A DNA stretch of 64,000 nt from the NCBI GenBank assembly GCA_050302475.1, contig JBNLBF010000013.1:1-64000 (forward strand). Reading direction: 5' to 3'. Below the pieces are notes generated by a model. That model did no database searches. It saw only the letters and a program-made list of their open reading frames with translations, and was not told the DNA's origin. The translations under genes and the position numbers were made by a program. The DNA is from NORP23 sp050302475. Lineage in GTDB: Bacteria > Pseudomonadota > Alphaproteobacteria > Rhodobacterales > Rhodobacteraceae. This document shows, piece by piece, positions 8,439 to 17,460 of this stretch (within the stretch, counting starts at the first letter, position 1; every line of letters starts with the position of its first letter).

Positions 8439-10022
8439 GTGAGTTATAAACATTCTCGTTTCAGATCGTTCATGTTCGGAACGCTGGTTAGTGTGGGGCT
8501 TGCAACGCAAATTGCTGCCGCACCGGTCACGCTGACGGTCGATGACGGTTCTGTCACGATCACAGGTGATCTCGTAAGCTTCGAAGGCGGTTTCTTCGTG
8601 ATCAACACAGCCCTTGGCGACATGCGAATTGCAGCGTCCCGGGTGCAGTGTGAAGGCGTTGGCTGTCCCGTTATCGAAGAAGATACGAATGACGTCGTGA
8701 TCGCAGGTTCCGAAGCCATTGGGTCCGGTATGATGCCGCTGCTCCTGACAGGGTACGGAGATTTCAAAGAAGCTGTGGCCGAAGTTGAAACCACCGATGA
8801 CGGTTTGATTGTTGCTGACATTGTCGGCGATCAGGGCTTCGGGGATTCGATTGCGCAATTTGTTGTTAACCCCAGCAGTTCCACAAACGCCTTTGTTGCG
8901 CTGGCAAATGACGAAGCCGAGATCGGCATGTCCTCGCGCCAGCCAACTGCTGGCGAAACCGCACAGGTTCGCAACACCGGGGGCGGCAACCTTCTGGATG
9001 CGACCCAGGAACGCATCATTGCTGTGGATAGCCTCGTTGTTATCGTGAACCAGGCAAACCCGATCCGCCAGTTGACCTTGCAACAGCTGGGTCAGATTTA
9101 TAACGGTCAGCTGACCAACTGGGCCGCACTTGGCGGACTGGACGCGCCGATTGTAGCCTTTGGCCGCGAGGCCGGGTCCGGCACTGGTGAACTGTTTGAA
9201 TCTGTTGTCTTTTCCTACTCAGGTGGCAACCGTGCGGCAACAATTCGTTCGGTAGATACCAACGAAGAGATGGCAAATGCGGTGAATGCTGATCCTAACG
9301 CGATTGGCTTTGTCGGCTATGCGTTCCAGCGTGGCGCCAAGCCGGTTAATATCGTTGACCAGTGTGGCATCGGTGTAACCCCGGATGCGTTCAGCGCCAA
9401 GGCCGAGGAATATCCGCTGCAGCGTCGTCTGTATCTTTACAACACCTCTGACAATCTCAGCGAAGAGGCCCAGGACTTCCTGACTTTCGCCGCATCGACA
9501 CGAGCTGACGGTGTGATTGCCAAGGCAGGCTTCATTGATCTGGGCGTCGCACGTGACCGTCGCGAGGGTCAGGGTGGCCGTGTTTATGACACGATCCTTG
9601 CAACTTCTGATCCCGGGGAAATCCCGCTGATGCGCGAGATGGTCGTCGAGATGCTGCAATATGACCGTCTGTCGACAACCTTCCGCTTTGCGTCCGGTTC
9701 GTCGCAGCTGGAAGCCAAGGCTTACGCTGACCTTGATCGACTGATCGATTACCTGAACACCATCCCTGATGATGTGGAAATCTCGCTGGTCGGTTTCTCG
9801 GACGCTGATGGCAGTTTCGAGGCGAACCGTTCCCTCTCGCTGGGACGTGCGCAGCAAGTTGCTCAGGCGGTTGCCGATTACGCGCTGCCGCGTCTGGTCG
9901 GGAACGTGATCTTTACCGCCAAAGGGTTCGGTGAGCTATCCCCGATCGCGTGTAACGATACGCTGGAAGGGAAAACCATCAACCGTCGGGTCGAGGTCTG
10001 GATTCGCCGCATCGGCGGCTAA
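8439..10022 (+). CDS. Phosphate-type substrate-binding protein fused to an OmpA domain
   Basis: 527 aa. The start is GTG, chosen because GGGAG lies at 8427-8431. Layout: signal peptide (about 1-28, ending QIAAAP), a small beta-rich segment (30-80), a PstS-like periplasmic binding domain (about 95-375, with the phosphate-loop-like AFGREAGSGTGELF), and a C-terminal OmpA-like peptidoglycan-binding domain (about 410-525, FASGSSQLE ... NRRVEVWI). The OmpA domain should tether the binding protein to the cell wall, so it may buffer or sense phosphate rather than deliver it to a transporter; no Pst permease genes are nearby. The architecture recurs in Rhodobacteraceae. A strong terminator follows. 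Confidence 0.88.
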   Translation: MSYKHSRFRSFMFGTLVSVGLATQIAAAPVTLTVDDGSVTITGDLVSFEGGFFVINTALGDMRIAASRVQCEGVGCPVIEEDTNDVVIAGSEAIGSGMMPLLLTGYGDFKEAVAEVETTDDGLIVADIVGDQGFGDSIAQFVVNPSSSTNAFVALANDEAEIGMSSRQPTAGETAQVRNTGGGNLLDATQERIIAVDSLVVIVNQANPIRQLTLQQLGQIYNGQLTNWAALGGLDAPIVAFGREAGSGTGELFESVVFSYSGGNRAATIRSVDTNEEMANAVNADPNAIGFVGYAFQRGAKPVNIVDQCGIGVTPDAFSAKAEEYPLQRRLYLYNTSDNLSEEAQDFLTFAASTRADGVIAKAGFIDLGVARDRREGQGGRVYDTILATSDPGEIPLMREMVVEMLQYDRLSTTFRFASGSSQLEAKAYADLDRLIDYLNTIPDDVEISLVGFSDADGSFEANRSLSLGRAQQVAQAVADYALPRLVGNVIFTAKGFGELSPIACNDTLEGKTINRRVEVWIRRIGG

Positions 10023-10045
10023 GCCCAACCGACAACAATTCAAAG

Positions 10046-10076
10046 CGCCCGCTGATCATTTCAGTGGGCGTTTTTT
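10046..10076 (+). terminator. Rho-independent terminator
   Basis: A 10 bp stem CGCCCGCTGA / TCAGTGGGCG (one G-U pair) with a 4-base loop TCAT is followed at once by six T residues. It ends the transcript of the substrate-binding/OmpA gene. Confidence 0.9.
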
Positions 10077-10312
10077 GTGCAATCTGCGTGATTTTTCAGC
10101 GGGTCATGAAAAAATGTAAAAAATATTAACATTGTGCCCGTGACAATATTTTCCTTTATTTTAACATCTGATAGTCCCAAAACCGGTCCAAACTCGAATT
10201 TGAGGCGTATAAATGCCAAATGGTTGGCCTTGCACTCGTAATTTGCGGTCCATAAGTAGGTCCAAATTGCTTAACGCCCGATAAAAATACTGTCTGCGGT
10301 TGGAGACTGAAA

Positions 10313-11428
10313 ATGCGGATATTCCCCATCCTGGCTTCGCTTGTTGTTGCCGCGGCTATTTACATGGTTGTGATTGAACGGGACACTCTGAAAGAATGGG
10401 CAGGAAACACCTCTGCTGACGAAATGACCGACGTCGCTGAAGAGCAGGCGCAAAACCCCATTGATCCCGAAGCCGAACACAGCAAAGCAGTTTCCGTGGT
10501 CACACTTCATTCCGTCGCCGATACTGTTCAGAATGGCATCGTTTTGCGGGGCCGCACCGAAGCCGCCCGCCGCGTTGATGTTGCGGCGCAAACCTCCGGG
10601 CTGATTATCTCGGAGCCGCTGCGCAAAGGGGCGGTGGTCAGTGAGGGTCAGCTTCTGTGCGAACTCGACCCCGGCACGCGACAGGCTCAATTGGCCGAGG
10701 CTATTGCCGGTTTGAAAAATGCCGAAGTGAACGCACAGAACGCCAAGGATCTGGCCGAACGGGGATTTGGCCCTGAAACCGCCGTTGTCGCTACGCAGGC
10801 GCAGCTGGAATCAGCGGCCGCCCGCGTTGAACAAATCGAGAGTGATATCGAAAAACTTAAGATCATGGCGCCGTTTGACGGTATTCTCGAAAGCGATACG
10901 GCCGAACTGGGCAGCCTGCTGCAACCCGGGGCACATTGCGCGACAATTATTTCGCTGGACACGGTCAAACTGGTCGGCTTTGCGACCGAGCTTGATATCG
11001 GACGGATCGGCATGGGTAGCCTGGCCGGGGCGCGTCTGGCATCCGGTCGCGAAGTGATTGGCAAGGTCACGTTCCTGTCGCGCTCCTCTGATCCGGCCAC
11101 GCGAACCTTCCGCGTGGAGATCACCGTGGACAATTCTGATCTGTCCATCCGTGACGGCGAAACCGCTGAGATCCTGATCGCACTCGATGGGGAAAAGGGA
11201 CACCTTCTGCCCCAGCATGCACTGACCCTGAATGACGAGGGCACATTGGGCGTTCGCATCGCCGAGGGCAACATCGCCCGCTTTGCCCCCGTATCCATCC
11301 TGCGCGACACGCCGGATGGTATCTGGGTCAACGGCCTGCCCGACGAAGTGGATGTGATCATCGTCGGACAGGAATTTGTCGTCGATGGCAGCGAGATTGC
11401 CCCGTCACCGGCCAGCGGAGAGATGTAA
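10313..11428 (+). CDS. RND efflux periplasmic adaptor (HlyD/AcrA family)
   Basis: 371 aa membrane fusion protein. One N-terminal membrane anchor (about residues 4-21) is followed by the split lipoyl domain (VDVAAQTSGLIISEP ... KIMAPFDGILES), a short alpha-hairpin between them (about 125-180), then beta-barrel and membrane-proximal domains. It bridges the inner-membrane RND pump and an outer-membrane channel. The stop overlaps the start of the pump gene by one base, so the pair is co-translated. No TolC-like gene is adjacent. Substrate unknown. Confidence 0.92.
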   Translation: MRIFPILASLVVAAAIYMVVIERDTLKEWAGNTSADEMTDVAEEQAQNPIDPEAEHSKAVSVVTLHSVADTVQNGIVLRGRTEAARRVDVAAQTSGLIISEPLRKGAVVSEGQLLCELDPGTRQAQLAEAIAGLKNAEVNAQNAKDLAERGFGPETAVVATQAQLESAAARVEQIESDIEKLKIMAPFDGILESDTAELGSLLQPGAHCATIISLDTVKLVGFATELDIGRIGMGSLAGARLASGREVIGKVTFLSRSSDPATRTFRVEITVDNSDLSIRDGETAEILIALDGEKGHLLPQHALTLNDEGTLGVRIAEGNIARFAPVSILRDTPDGIWVNGLPDEVDVIIVGQEFVVDGSEIAPSPASGEM

Positions 11429-14400
11429 TGAACCGACTGGTCAGCTGGGCTTCGCATTCCGCCCGTATGATGGTTGCGCTGATGGTTCTGGCCATCGGTG
11501 CCGGGATATATTCCTACACCAACCTGCCCAAAGAAGGCGAACCGGATATCGATATTCCGGTTCTTTTCGTCTCTGTCCCCTTCCCCGGTATCTCGGCTGA
11601 AGATTCCGAGAAGCTGCTGGTCCGCCCGATTGAATCGGCGTTGGCAGATCTGGATGGTCTGGACCAGATGTCCGCGACGGCTGCCGAAGGCTATGCCGGG
11701 ATCGCGCTGGAATTTGAGCTGGATTGGGATCGCGCCGCCACGTTGGCCGATGTTCGGGATAAAATGTCCACGGTCGAAAGCAGTCTGCCGGATGGGGTGG
11801 AGCAATATTCGATCAATGAAATCAACTTCTCTGCCTTCCCGATTCTTGTGGTGGCGCTGTCCGGTGAACTGCCGGAACGCACGATGCTACAGGTCGCCAA
11901 AAACATGCAGACCGAACTGGAAGCTCTTGGCGGCGTATTGGAGGCCGGGATATCCGGTCAGCGCGACGAGATGCTGGAAGTCATCATCGACCCGCTGAAG
12001 ATGGAGGCATACAACGTCACTGCCGGGGAATTGCTGAACGTTGTCCGCAACAATAACCAGCTGGTTGCAGCTGGCGAGGTTGACCTTGGCACCGGATCAT
12101 ATTCGATCAAAATCCCGTCCGCCTTTGACGAACCGCAGGATGTTTATGGCCTGCCGGTAAAAACCAATGGCGACAGCGTGATCACGCTGGGCCAGCTGGC
12201 GGATATCCGTCTGACCTTCCAGGACCGGGCCGGAACAGCCCGATATAACGGCAACACCACCGTGGCGCTTCAGATTGTGCAGCGCAAAGGGGCGAATATC
12301 GTTGATACTGTCGACGAAATCCGCGCAACCGTGGCCGCGCATACTGCGAAATGGCCACAGGAAATGCAGGACGCGATTGCGGTTGATATCACGCTTGATA
12401 ACGCGGTCTATGTGAAAGACATGGTGACGCAGCTGGAAGCCTCGGTCATCACGGCGATTGCGCTGGTGATGATTGTGGTGCTTGCAACGCTGGGAATCCG
12501 GTCTGCGCTGTTGGTCGGTTTCGCCATTCCCACATCGTTCATGCTGACTTTCGCGGCGCTGGCTGTGTTTGGGATATCCATATCCAACATGGTGATGTTC
12601 GGACTGATCCTTGCCGTGGGGATGCTGGTGGACGGCGCCATCGTGGTCGTGGAACTGGCTGATAAAGAAATCCAACGCGGCATTGGCCCGATGAAGGCCT
12701 ATGAACATGCCGCGCGGCGGATGTTCTGGCCGATCATTTCGTCCACCGCAACGACGCTGTCAGCCTTCCTGCCGATGCTGTTCTGGCCCGGAATTGTCGG
12801 GCAGTTCATGCGCAACCTGCCAATGACGCTGATCTTTGTCCTTTCGGCCTCGCTGATTGTGGCACTGATCTTCCTGCCGGTTGTGGGCGGCATCGCGGGG
12901 CGTATCTCGCGTAAGCTCGATAATCTGGCGGAATGGCTGCACGCGAAACTACACTGGTTCTGGCGGGCGATGATTTTCGTAGTCTTACTCAACCTGCTGA
13001 CCGGCGCACTGTTTGTTGCAATCCGCTACGCCCCGCTGGGCGGCTCCATCATGACCGCACTGGTACTGATGATGCTTTCGGTCGCCGTCGGCAGCTTCAA
13101 GCGGCGCGGCCTTAAACCTGTTGGGGACGCCAAATATAAACGCACCCTGTTTGGGCATTTCATCCATTTCCTGTCCGGCAACCCGGTGATGCCCGTTGTG
13201 GCCGTGCTGGTGACCGCCGGATTTATCGCTGGTGTTGGCGCTCTCTATTCCGTCAACAATAAAGGGGTAGAGTTCTTCGTCGATACCGAGCCGGAACGCG
13301 CCATCATCTTCGTGCGCGCCCGCGGGAACCTGTCGCTGGAAGAAACCGACCGCATGGTGCGCCAGGTCGAGGATGAAATACTGGATATTCCCGGTGTCCT
13401 GTCGATCTTTGCGTTCGCAGGTCAGGGCGGCCTGAACCAGAATACCGGAGGGGCCTCGTCCCCCGGGGACGCCGTGGGTCAGGTGCAGTTGGAACTGTTG
13501 CCGTGGGAAGAGCGTGCCGCAATGGGGCCCGAAGGCAGCGGCCACTATATCATCGACCAGATCAAGTCCCGCCTGTCGGCAGTGCCGGGTCTGCAATATG
13601 AAGTCCTGCTGGAAACGGGGGGGCCGGCCTCGACCAAGCCTGTTCACCTGCGCCTGAAAGGCGACAATTGGGAAGAGCTTATCGCCGCCACCAAACGCGT
13701 CCAGCAAAGGTTCGAAGATACCGAAGGGTTGCAGGATATCGAAAACACCCTGCCCCTGCCCGGGATCGACTGGCAGGTTGACGTGGACGTGCAGCAGGCA
13801 GGACGCTACGGCGTTGATGTGGCTTCGGTCGGCGGTATGATCCAGCTGGTCACGCGTGGTTTGATGCTGGGCACCATGCGAACCGACAGCTCGGATGAAG
13901 AGGTCGAAATCCGCGTGCGCTTCCCGGAAGAAGAGCGCCTGTTGTCAACCATCGACACGCTCCGCGTTCGCACGGCCGAAGGGCTGATACCGCTGGCAAA
14001 TTTCGTGACCCGCACGCCTGTGCCTAAACTGGGCGAAATCGCCCGTGTTGACGGGGAACGCTTTTTCGACGTGAAGGCCGCCGTCACTGATGACGCAAAT
14101 GCCACCGAGCTTATCACCGATCTGACCGAATGGCTGGAGGCGGAATCGCCGCTTCCAAACTCAGTCAGCTGGGAATTTACCGGTGATGCCGAAGATCAGG
14201 CAGAATCGCAGCAATTCCTTGCGATCGCCGGGATTGCGGCGCTGGGTCTGATGTTCATCATCCTGCTGACGCAGTTCAATTCCTATTACAATTCGGTACT
14301 GGTCCTGCTCGCGGTTATTCTGTCCCTGACCGGCGTGCTGATCGGCATGATGGTGATGAGCCAGCCCTTCTCCGTCATCATGACCGGAACCGGGATCGTG

Positions 14401-14916
14401 GCGCTGGCCGGTATTGTGGTAAATAACAATATCGTTCTGATCGACACTTATCAGGAATATTCCAAATACATGCCGCGGCTGGAGGCTATTGTGCGAACGG
14501 CCGAAGCCCGTATCCGCCCCGTATTGCTGACCACCATCACCACCATCGCAGGGCTGACACCGATGATGATTGGCCTGTCTCTGGATTTTGTGAATGGTGG
14601 ATATGCCCTTAACACGCCGTCCTCACTGTGGTGGAAACAGTTGTCGACAGCCATCGTCTTTGGCCTTGGTGTGGCAACCTTCCTGACATTGATTGTGACG
14701 CCATCGCTGCTGGCATTGCGGATCTGGTTTATGCGCGGCGTCTATTCGCTAGGCTCCCTGCGCGACTGGATATTCCTGCCATATGATCACCCGCGTCGTC
14801 AGAATATGCGCGCGCGCCGCAAAGCCCGCAAAGCCGATCCGATCGAGATCACCTGGGAAGAAGATCCCTTTGAGCTGTCGGAGATTTACGCATCGCCGTC
14901 ACAGGCAGCTGAATAG
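11428..14916 (+). CDS. RND family efflux permease
   Basis: 1162 aa inner-membrane proton-driven pump of the AcrB/HAE superfamily, with two halves each carrying a large periplasmic loop and about six membrane spans. The TM4 motif reads GMLVDGAIVVVE and the TM10 region reads GIVVNNNIVLID. Compared with AcrB, where D407, D408 and K940 form the proton relay, only the first aspartate is retained, and Gly and Asn stand at the others. This is seen in other RND subgroups, so the pump may still be active. The C-terminal 60 residues are basic then acidic and probably cytoplasmic. Partner adaptor immediately upstream. Confidence 0.93.
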   Translation: MNRLVSWASHSARMMVALMVLAIGAGIYSYTNLPKEGEPDIDIPVLFVSVPFPGISAEDSEKLLVRPIESALADLDGLDQMSATAAEGYAGIALEFELDWDRAATLADVRDKMSTVESSLPDGVEQYSINEINFSAFPILVVALSGELPERTMLQVAKNMQTELEALGGVLEAGISGQRDEMLEVIIDPLKMEAYNVTAGELLNVVRNNNQLVAAGEVDLGTGSYSIKIPSAFDEPQDVYGLPVKTNGDSVITLGQLADIRLTFQDRAGTARYNGNTTVALQIVQRKGANIVDTVDEIRATVAAHTAKWPQEMQDAIAVDITLDNAVYVKDMVTQLEASVITAIALVMIVVLATLGIRSALLVGFAIPTSFMLTFAALAVFGISISNMVMFGLILAVGMLVDGAIVVVELADKEIQRGIGPMKAYEHAARRMFWPIISSTATTLSAFLPMLFWPGIVGQFMRNLPMTLIFVLSASLIVALIFLPVVGGIAGRISRKLDNLAEWLHAKLHWFWRAMIFVVLLNLLTGALFVAIRYAPLGGSIMTALVLMMLSVAVGSFKRRGLKPVGDAKYKRTLFGHFIHFLSGNPVMPVVAVLVTAGFIAGVGALYSVNNKGVEFFVDTEPERAIIFVRARGNLSLEETDRMVRQVEDEILDIPGVLSIFAFAGQGGLNQNTGGASSPGDAVGQVQLELLPWEERAAMGPEGSGHYIIDQIKSRLSAVPGLQYEVLLETGGPASTKPVHLRLKGDNWEELIAATKRVQQRFEDTEGLQDIENTLPLPGIDWQVDVDVQQAGRYGVDVASVGGMIQLVTRGLMLGTMRTDSSDEEVEIRVRFPEEERLLSTIDTLRVRTAEGLIPLANFVTRTPVPKLGEIARVDGERFFDVKAAVTDDANATELITDLTEWLEAESPLPNSVSWEFTGDAEDQAESQQFLAIAGIAALGLMFIILLTQFNSYYNSVLVLLAVILSLTGVLIGMMVMSQPFSVIMTGTGIVALAGIVVNNNIVLIDTYQEYSKYMPRLEAIVRTAEARIRPVLLTTITTIAGLTPMMIGLSLDFVNGGYALNTPSSLWWKQLSTAIVFGLGVATFLTLIVTPSLLALRIWFMRGVYSLGSLRDWIFLPYDHPRRQNMRARRKARKADPIEITWEEDPFELSEIYASPSQAAE

Positions 14917-14990
14917 CTTATCGACAATCCGGCGGGCTTTCGTTAGAAGGTCCCGATTCCTGAATTTCACGTAACCCGAGACCTGTCCAT

Positions 14991-15386
14991 ATGGAAAATA
15001 TCGTCCTCGCCATTCACCTGATTATCGCGCTGTGCCTGATCGGCGCCGTGCTTCTGCAACGTTCCGAAGGCGGAGGGCTTGGTATTGGTGGCGGCGGTGG
15101 CGCGGTCAGCGGGCGTTCGGCCGCGAATGCGCTGACCAAACTGACGTGGATTCTGGCGATTGCCTTCATCATGACGTCGCTGACGCTGACGGTACTGGCG
15201 GCACAGAAAGCCGGTGGAGATTCCGTACTGGATCGTCTTGGGATTGACGAAGCTCCTGTAGCAGAGGGGTCTGAGTCGCTCGTCCCTGATCTGGGGGATG
15301 CCGTGCTGACACCTCCTTCGTCCACAGACGCACCAGCCGCACCGCCGGCAGCTGACGCCCCGGCGACACCTCCCGCAAGCGAGTAA
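14991..15386 (+). CDS. secG: Preprotein translocase subunit SecG
   Basis: 131 aa; two membrane helices (about 3-20 and 50-71) flank the typical glycine-rich cytoplasmic loop (LLQRSEGGGLGIGGGG). The C-terminal tail of about 55 residues is rich in Pro and Ala, as often seen in alphaproteobacterial SecG. It is a component of the SecYEG channel. It stands alone after the efflux pair, with 74 bp between. Confidence 0.93.
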   Translation: MENIVLAIHLIIALCLIGAVLLQRSEGGGLGIGGGGGAVSGRSAANALTKLTWILAIAFIMTSLTLTVLAAQKAGGDSVLDRLGIDEAPVAEGSESLVPDLGDAVLTPPSSTDAPAAPPAADAPATPPASE

Positions 15387-15415
15387 TCGAAACAGGGCAT
15401 TCCCGCCTATCGTAA

Positions 15416-15464
15416 GGACGATTAAAATCGTCCAACGACGGTTGGGTGCAGCTTCGGCTGCGCC
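15416..15464. other. Two adjacent hairpins downstream of secG
   Basis: First a perfect 8 bp inverted repeat, GGACGATT / AATCGTCC (15416-15433, 2-base centre). Then an 8 bp stem GGTGCAGC / GCTGCGCC closed by a TTCG tetraloop (15445-15464). The second is a stable RNA hairpin but lacks a T tract, so it could be a transcript 3' end or processing barrier rather than a classical terminator. Confidence 0.5.
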
Positions 15465-15612
15465 TCGGTTCTTGGATATTTATGCAAATTGGAAGCGGTG
15501 GACCTTCAAACATGCACCTGCACGCGGGATGGCGCCTTGAGTCCGGGCTAGCGGCGGCTCTTCCCTTTTCGCACCACCATGCTATCACGACACATAGCCT
15601 GCGGAGACCCCG

Positions 15613-16860
15613 ATGACTTATCTGCAAATCGCCTCGCTTCTGATTGTCCTTGCCGGAGCCTTCGGCGCGATCAACTATTTCTTCCTGCGGCTGCCGTCGG
15701 CTATCGGGATCCTTGTTGTTGCGCTGCTCGCCTCGCTTGCGCTGATGGGAGTCGATCTGATCTGGCCGCAGTTCGGCCTTGCCGATACGGTGCGGGGATT
15801 GGTCACCGGGGTTGAGTTTTCTGACGCGCTGCTCGAAGGGATTCTGGGGCTGTTGCTGTTTGCCGGTGCGTTGCATGTCCGCCTGCAGGATCTGCGCGAA
15901 CAGGCCTGGACCGTGGCGCTGATGGCCACCATCGGGGTTGGAATTTCCACCGCCATCGCCGGATTTGGTTTCAGCTGGATCACAGGTGCGCCCATTCTCA
16001 TCGCACTGGTTTTCGGGGCATTGATATCGCCCACCGACCCGGTTGCCGTTCTGGGTGTTCTGCGCGAAGCGAACCTCAGAAAATCACTGGAAACCCAGAT
16101 CGCGGGCGAGAGCCTGTTTAATGACGGCGTCGGATACGTGGTCTTTCTGCTGCTGATCGGAATTGCCTTCCCGACCGTTGGTCATCACGAAGACGGCCTG
16201 AGCGCCGCCATCACCCTGTTTGCACAAGAGGCTATCGGCGGCGCACTTCTTGGCGCGGTGCTGGGCTATATTGTTTTCGAAATCATGCGCCGGATTGATG
16301 ACTACCCGTTGGAGGTCCTGCTGTCCCTTGGGCTTGCCTTTGGCGGGTATGAACTGGCGGTTTACCTTCATGTTTCCGGCCCGATCATGGCCGTGATCGC
16401 CGGGCTGCTGATCGGTGATGTCGGTACCAAACACGCGATGAGTGAAATTACCCGCGATTATCTGGACAAATTCTGGGAGATCATCGACGAAATCCTGAAC
16501 GCCGTCCTGTTCCTGATGATCGGCTTCGAAGTGTTCGCCGTTGCCTTCTCGGCAGATGCGCTGACTGCGGGCGTTGCCTCAATATTCCTGTCACTGACAG
16601 CACGGCTTGCCGCCGTATCTGTGCCAATCCTGTTGCTATCGCGCTGGCGCAAGTTCAGCCGTGACGTGATCCCGATTATGACCTGGGGTGGACTGAAGGG
16701 CGGCATTTCCGTTGCACTCGCCTTGTCATTGCCTGACACGGAATGGAAGCCGGTGATATTGACCGCAACCTATGTGGTGGTGCTTTTTTCCATTATCGTC
16801 CAAGGCCTGACGATTGCCCCGCTGGCCCGCCGCCTGGATCGAGAGCAAGAGTTGTTGTAG
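15613..16860 (+). CDS. Na+/H+ antiporter, CPA1 (NhaP-like) family
   Basis: 415 aa polytopic inner-membrane protein with about 12-13 hydrophobic segments. The CPA1 core motifs are visible: ISPTDPVAV in one discontinuous helix and GESLFNDGVGYV with the paired N-D in the ion-binding helix. It exchanges protons for sodium or potassium across the inner membrane, for pH and salt homeostasis. The start ATG has GGAGA upstream (15602-15606). It is a single gene, with no regulator next to it. Ion preference cannot be read from sequence. Confidence 0.92.
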   Translation: MTYLQIASLLIVLAGAFGAINYFFLRLPSAIGILVVALLASLALMGVDLIWPQFGLADTVRGLVTGVEFSDALLEGILGLLLFAGALHVRLQDLREQAWTVALMATIGVGISTAIAGFGFSWITGAPILIALVFGALISPTDPVAVLGVLREANLRKSLETQIAGESLFNDGVGYVVFLLLIGIAFPTVGHHEDGLSAAITLFAQEAIGGALLGAVLGYIVFEIMRRIDDYPLEVLLSLGLAFGGYELAVYLHVSGPIMAVIAGLLIGDVGTKHAMSEITRDYLDKFWEIIDEILNAVLFLMIGFEVFAVAFSADALTAGVASIFLSLTARLAAVSVPILLLSRWRKFSRDVIPIMTWGGLKGGISVALALSLPDTEWKPVILTATYVVVLFSIIVQGLTIAPLARRLDREQELL

Positions 16861-17034
16861 CCGCACCTTCATCCAACCCATGTTCATTTTCTCCGATCAG
16901 ATAGAGCTACGGCGGAAAAAGGCGGGACAGACCTAATCCAAAAAATGTGCGAGCAGATCAAATGGGATATTCGCAATTTCTCCGTTTCCCCCTGTTCCAA
17001 TCTGCGCTATGACGCCTGTGAACAAGGGGAAATG

Positions 17035-17460
17035 ATGGGCACAGATACGATCATCCAACGATGCGAGGCCGCTGGCCTTCGGATGACGGAACAGCGCCGC
17101 GTGATTGCGCAGGTGCTGGAGGAATCTCACGATCATCCTGACGTCGAAGAACTCTACGCCCGCGCCAACAAAATCGACCCGCGGATTTCGCTGGCGACGC
17201 TATACCGGACTGTGAAGCTGTTCGAAGAAACCGGCATTCTGGAACGTGTAGAGTTTGGTGACGGGCGCGCGCGGTACGAAGATGCCGAACGCGACCACCA
17301 CGACCATCTGATCGACATGAACAGCGGCAAAGTGATCGAATTTGTTGATCCCGACATCGAAGCCCTGCAGGAAAAAATCGCGAAGAAGCTGGGCTATCAG
17401 CTGCGCGGCCATAAACTGGAGCTCTATGGGGTTCCGCTTAGCACAAAGGACAAGACATGA
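17035..17460 (+). CDS. Fur-family regulator, alphaproteobacterial Fur/Mur type
   Basis: 141 aa. The winged-helix N-terminus (CEAAGLRMTEQRRVIAQVL, ISLATLYRTVKLFEE) is followed by a dimerisation domain with the metal-site stretch DHHDHLIDMNSGKVIEF. Where classical Fur has CxxC for structural zinc this protein has DMNSG, as in alphaproteobacterial Mur/Fur proteins that respond chiefly to manganese. It lacks the HHH haem motif of Irr. AAGGGG at 17024-17029 favours the second of two adjacent ATGs (17035). The stop overlaps the enolase start (ATGA), a coupling that is curious for a metal regulator and a Mg-dependent glycolytic enzyme. Confidence 0.9.
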   Translation: MGTDTIIQRCEAAGLRMTEQRRVIAQVLEESHDHPDVEELYARANKIDPRISLATLYRTVKLFEETGILERVEFGDGRARYEDAERDHHDHLIDMNSGKVIEFVDPDIEALQEKIAKKLGYQLRGHKLELYGVPLSTKDKT

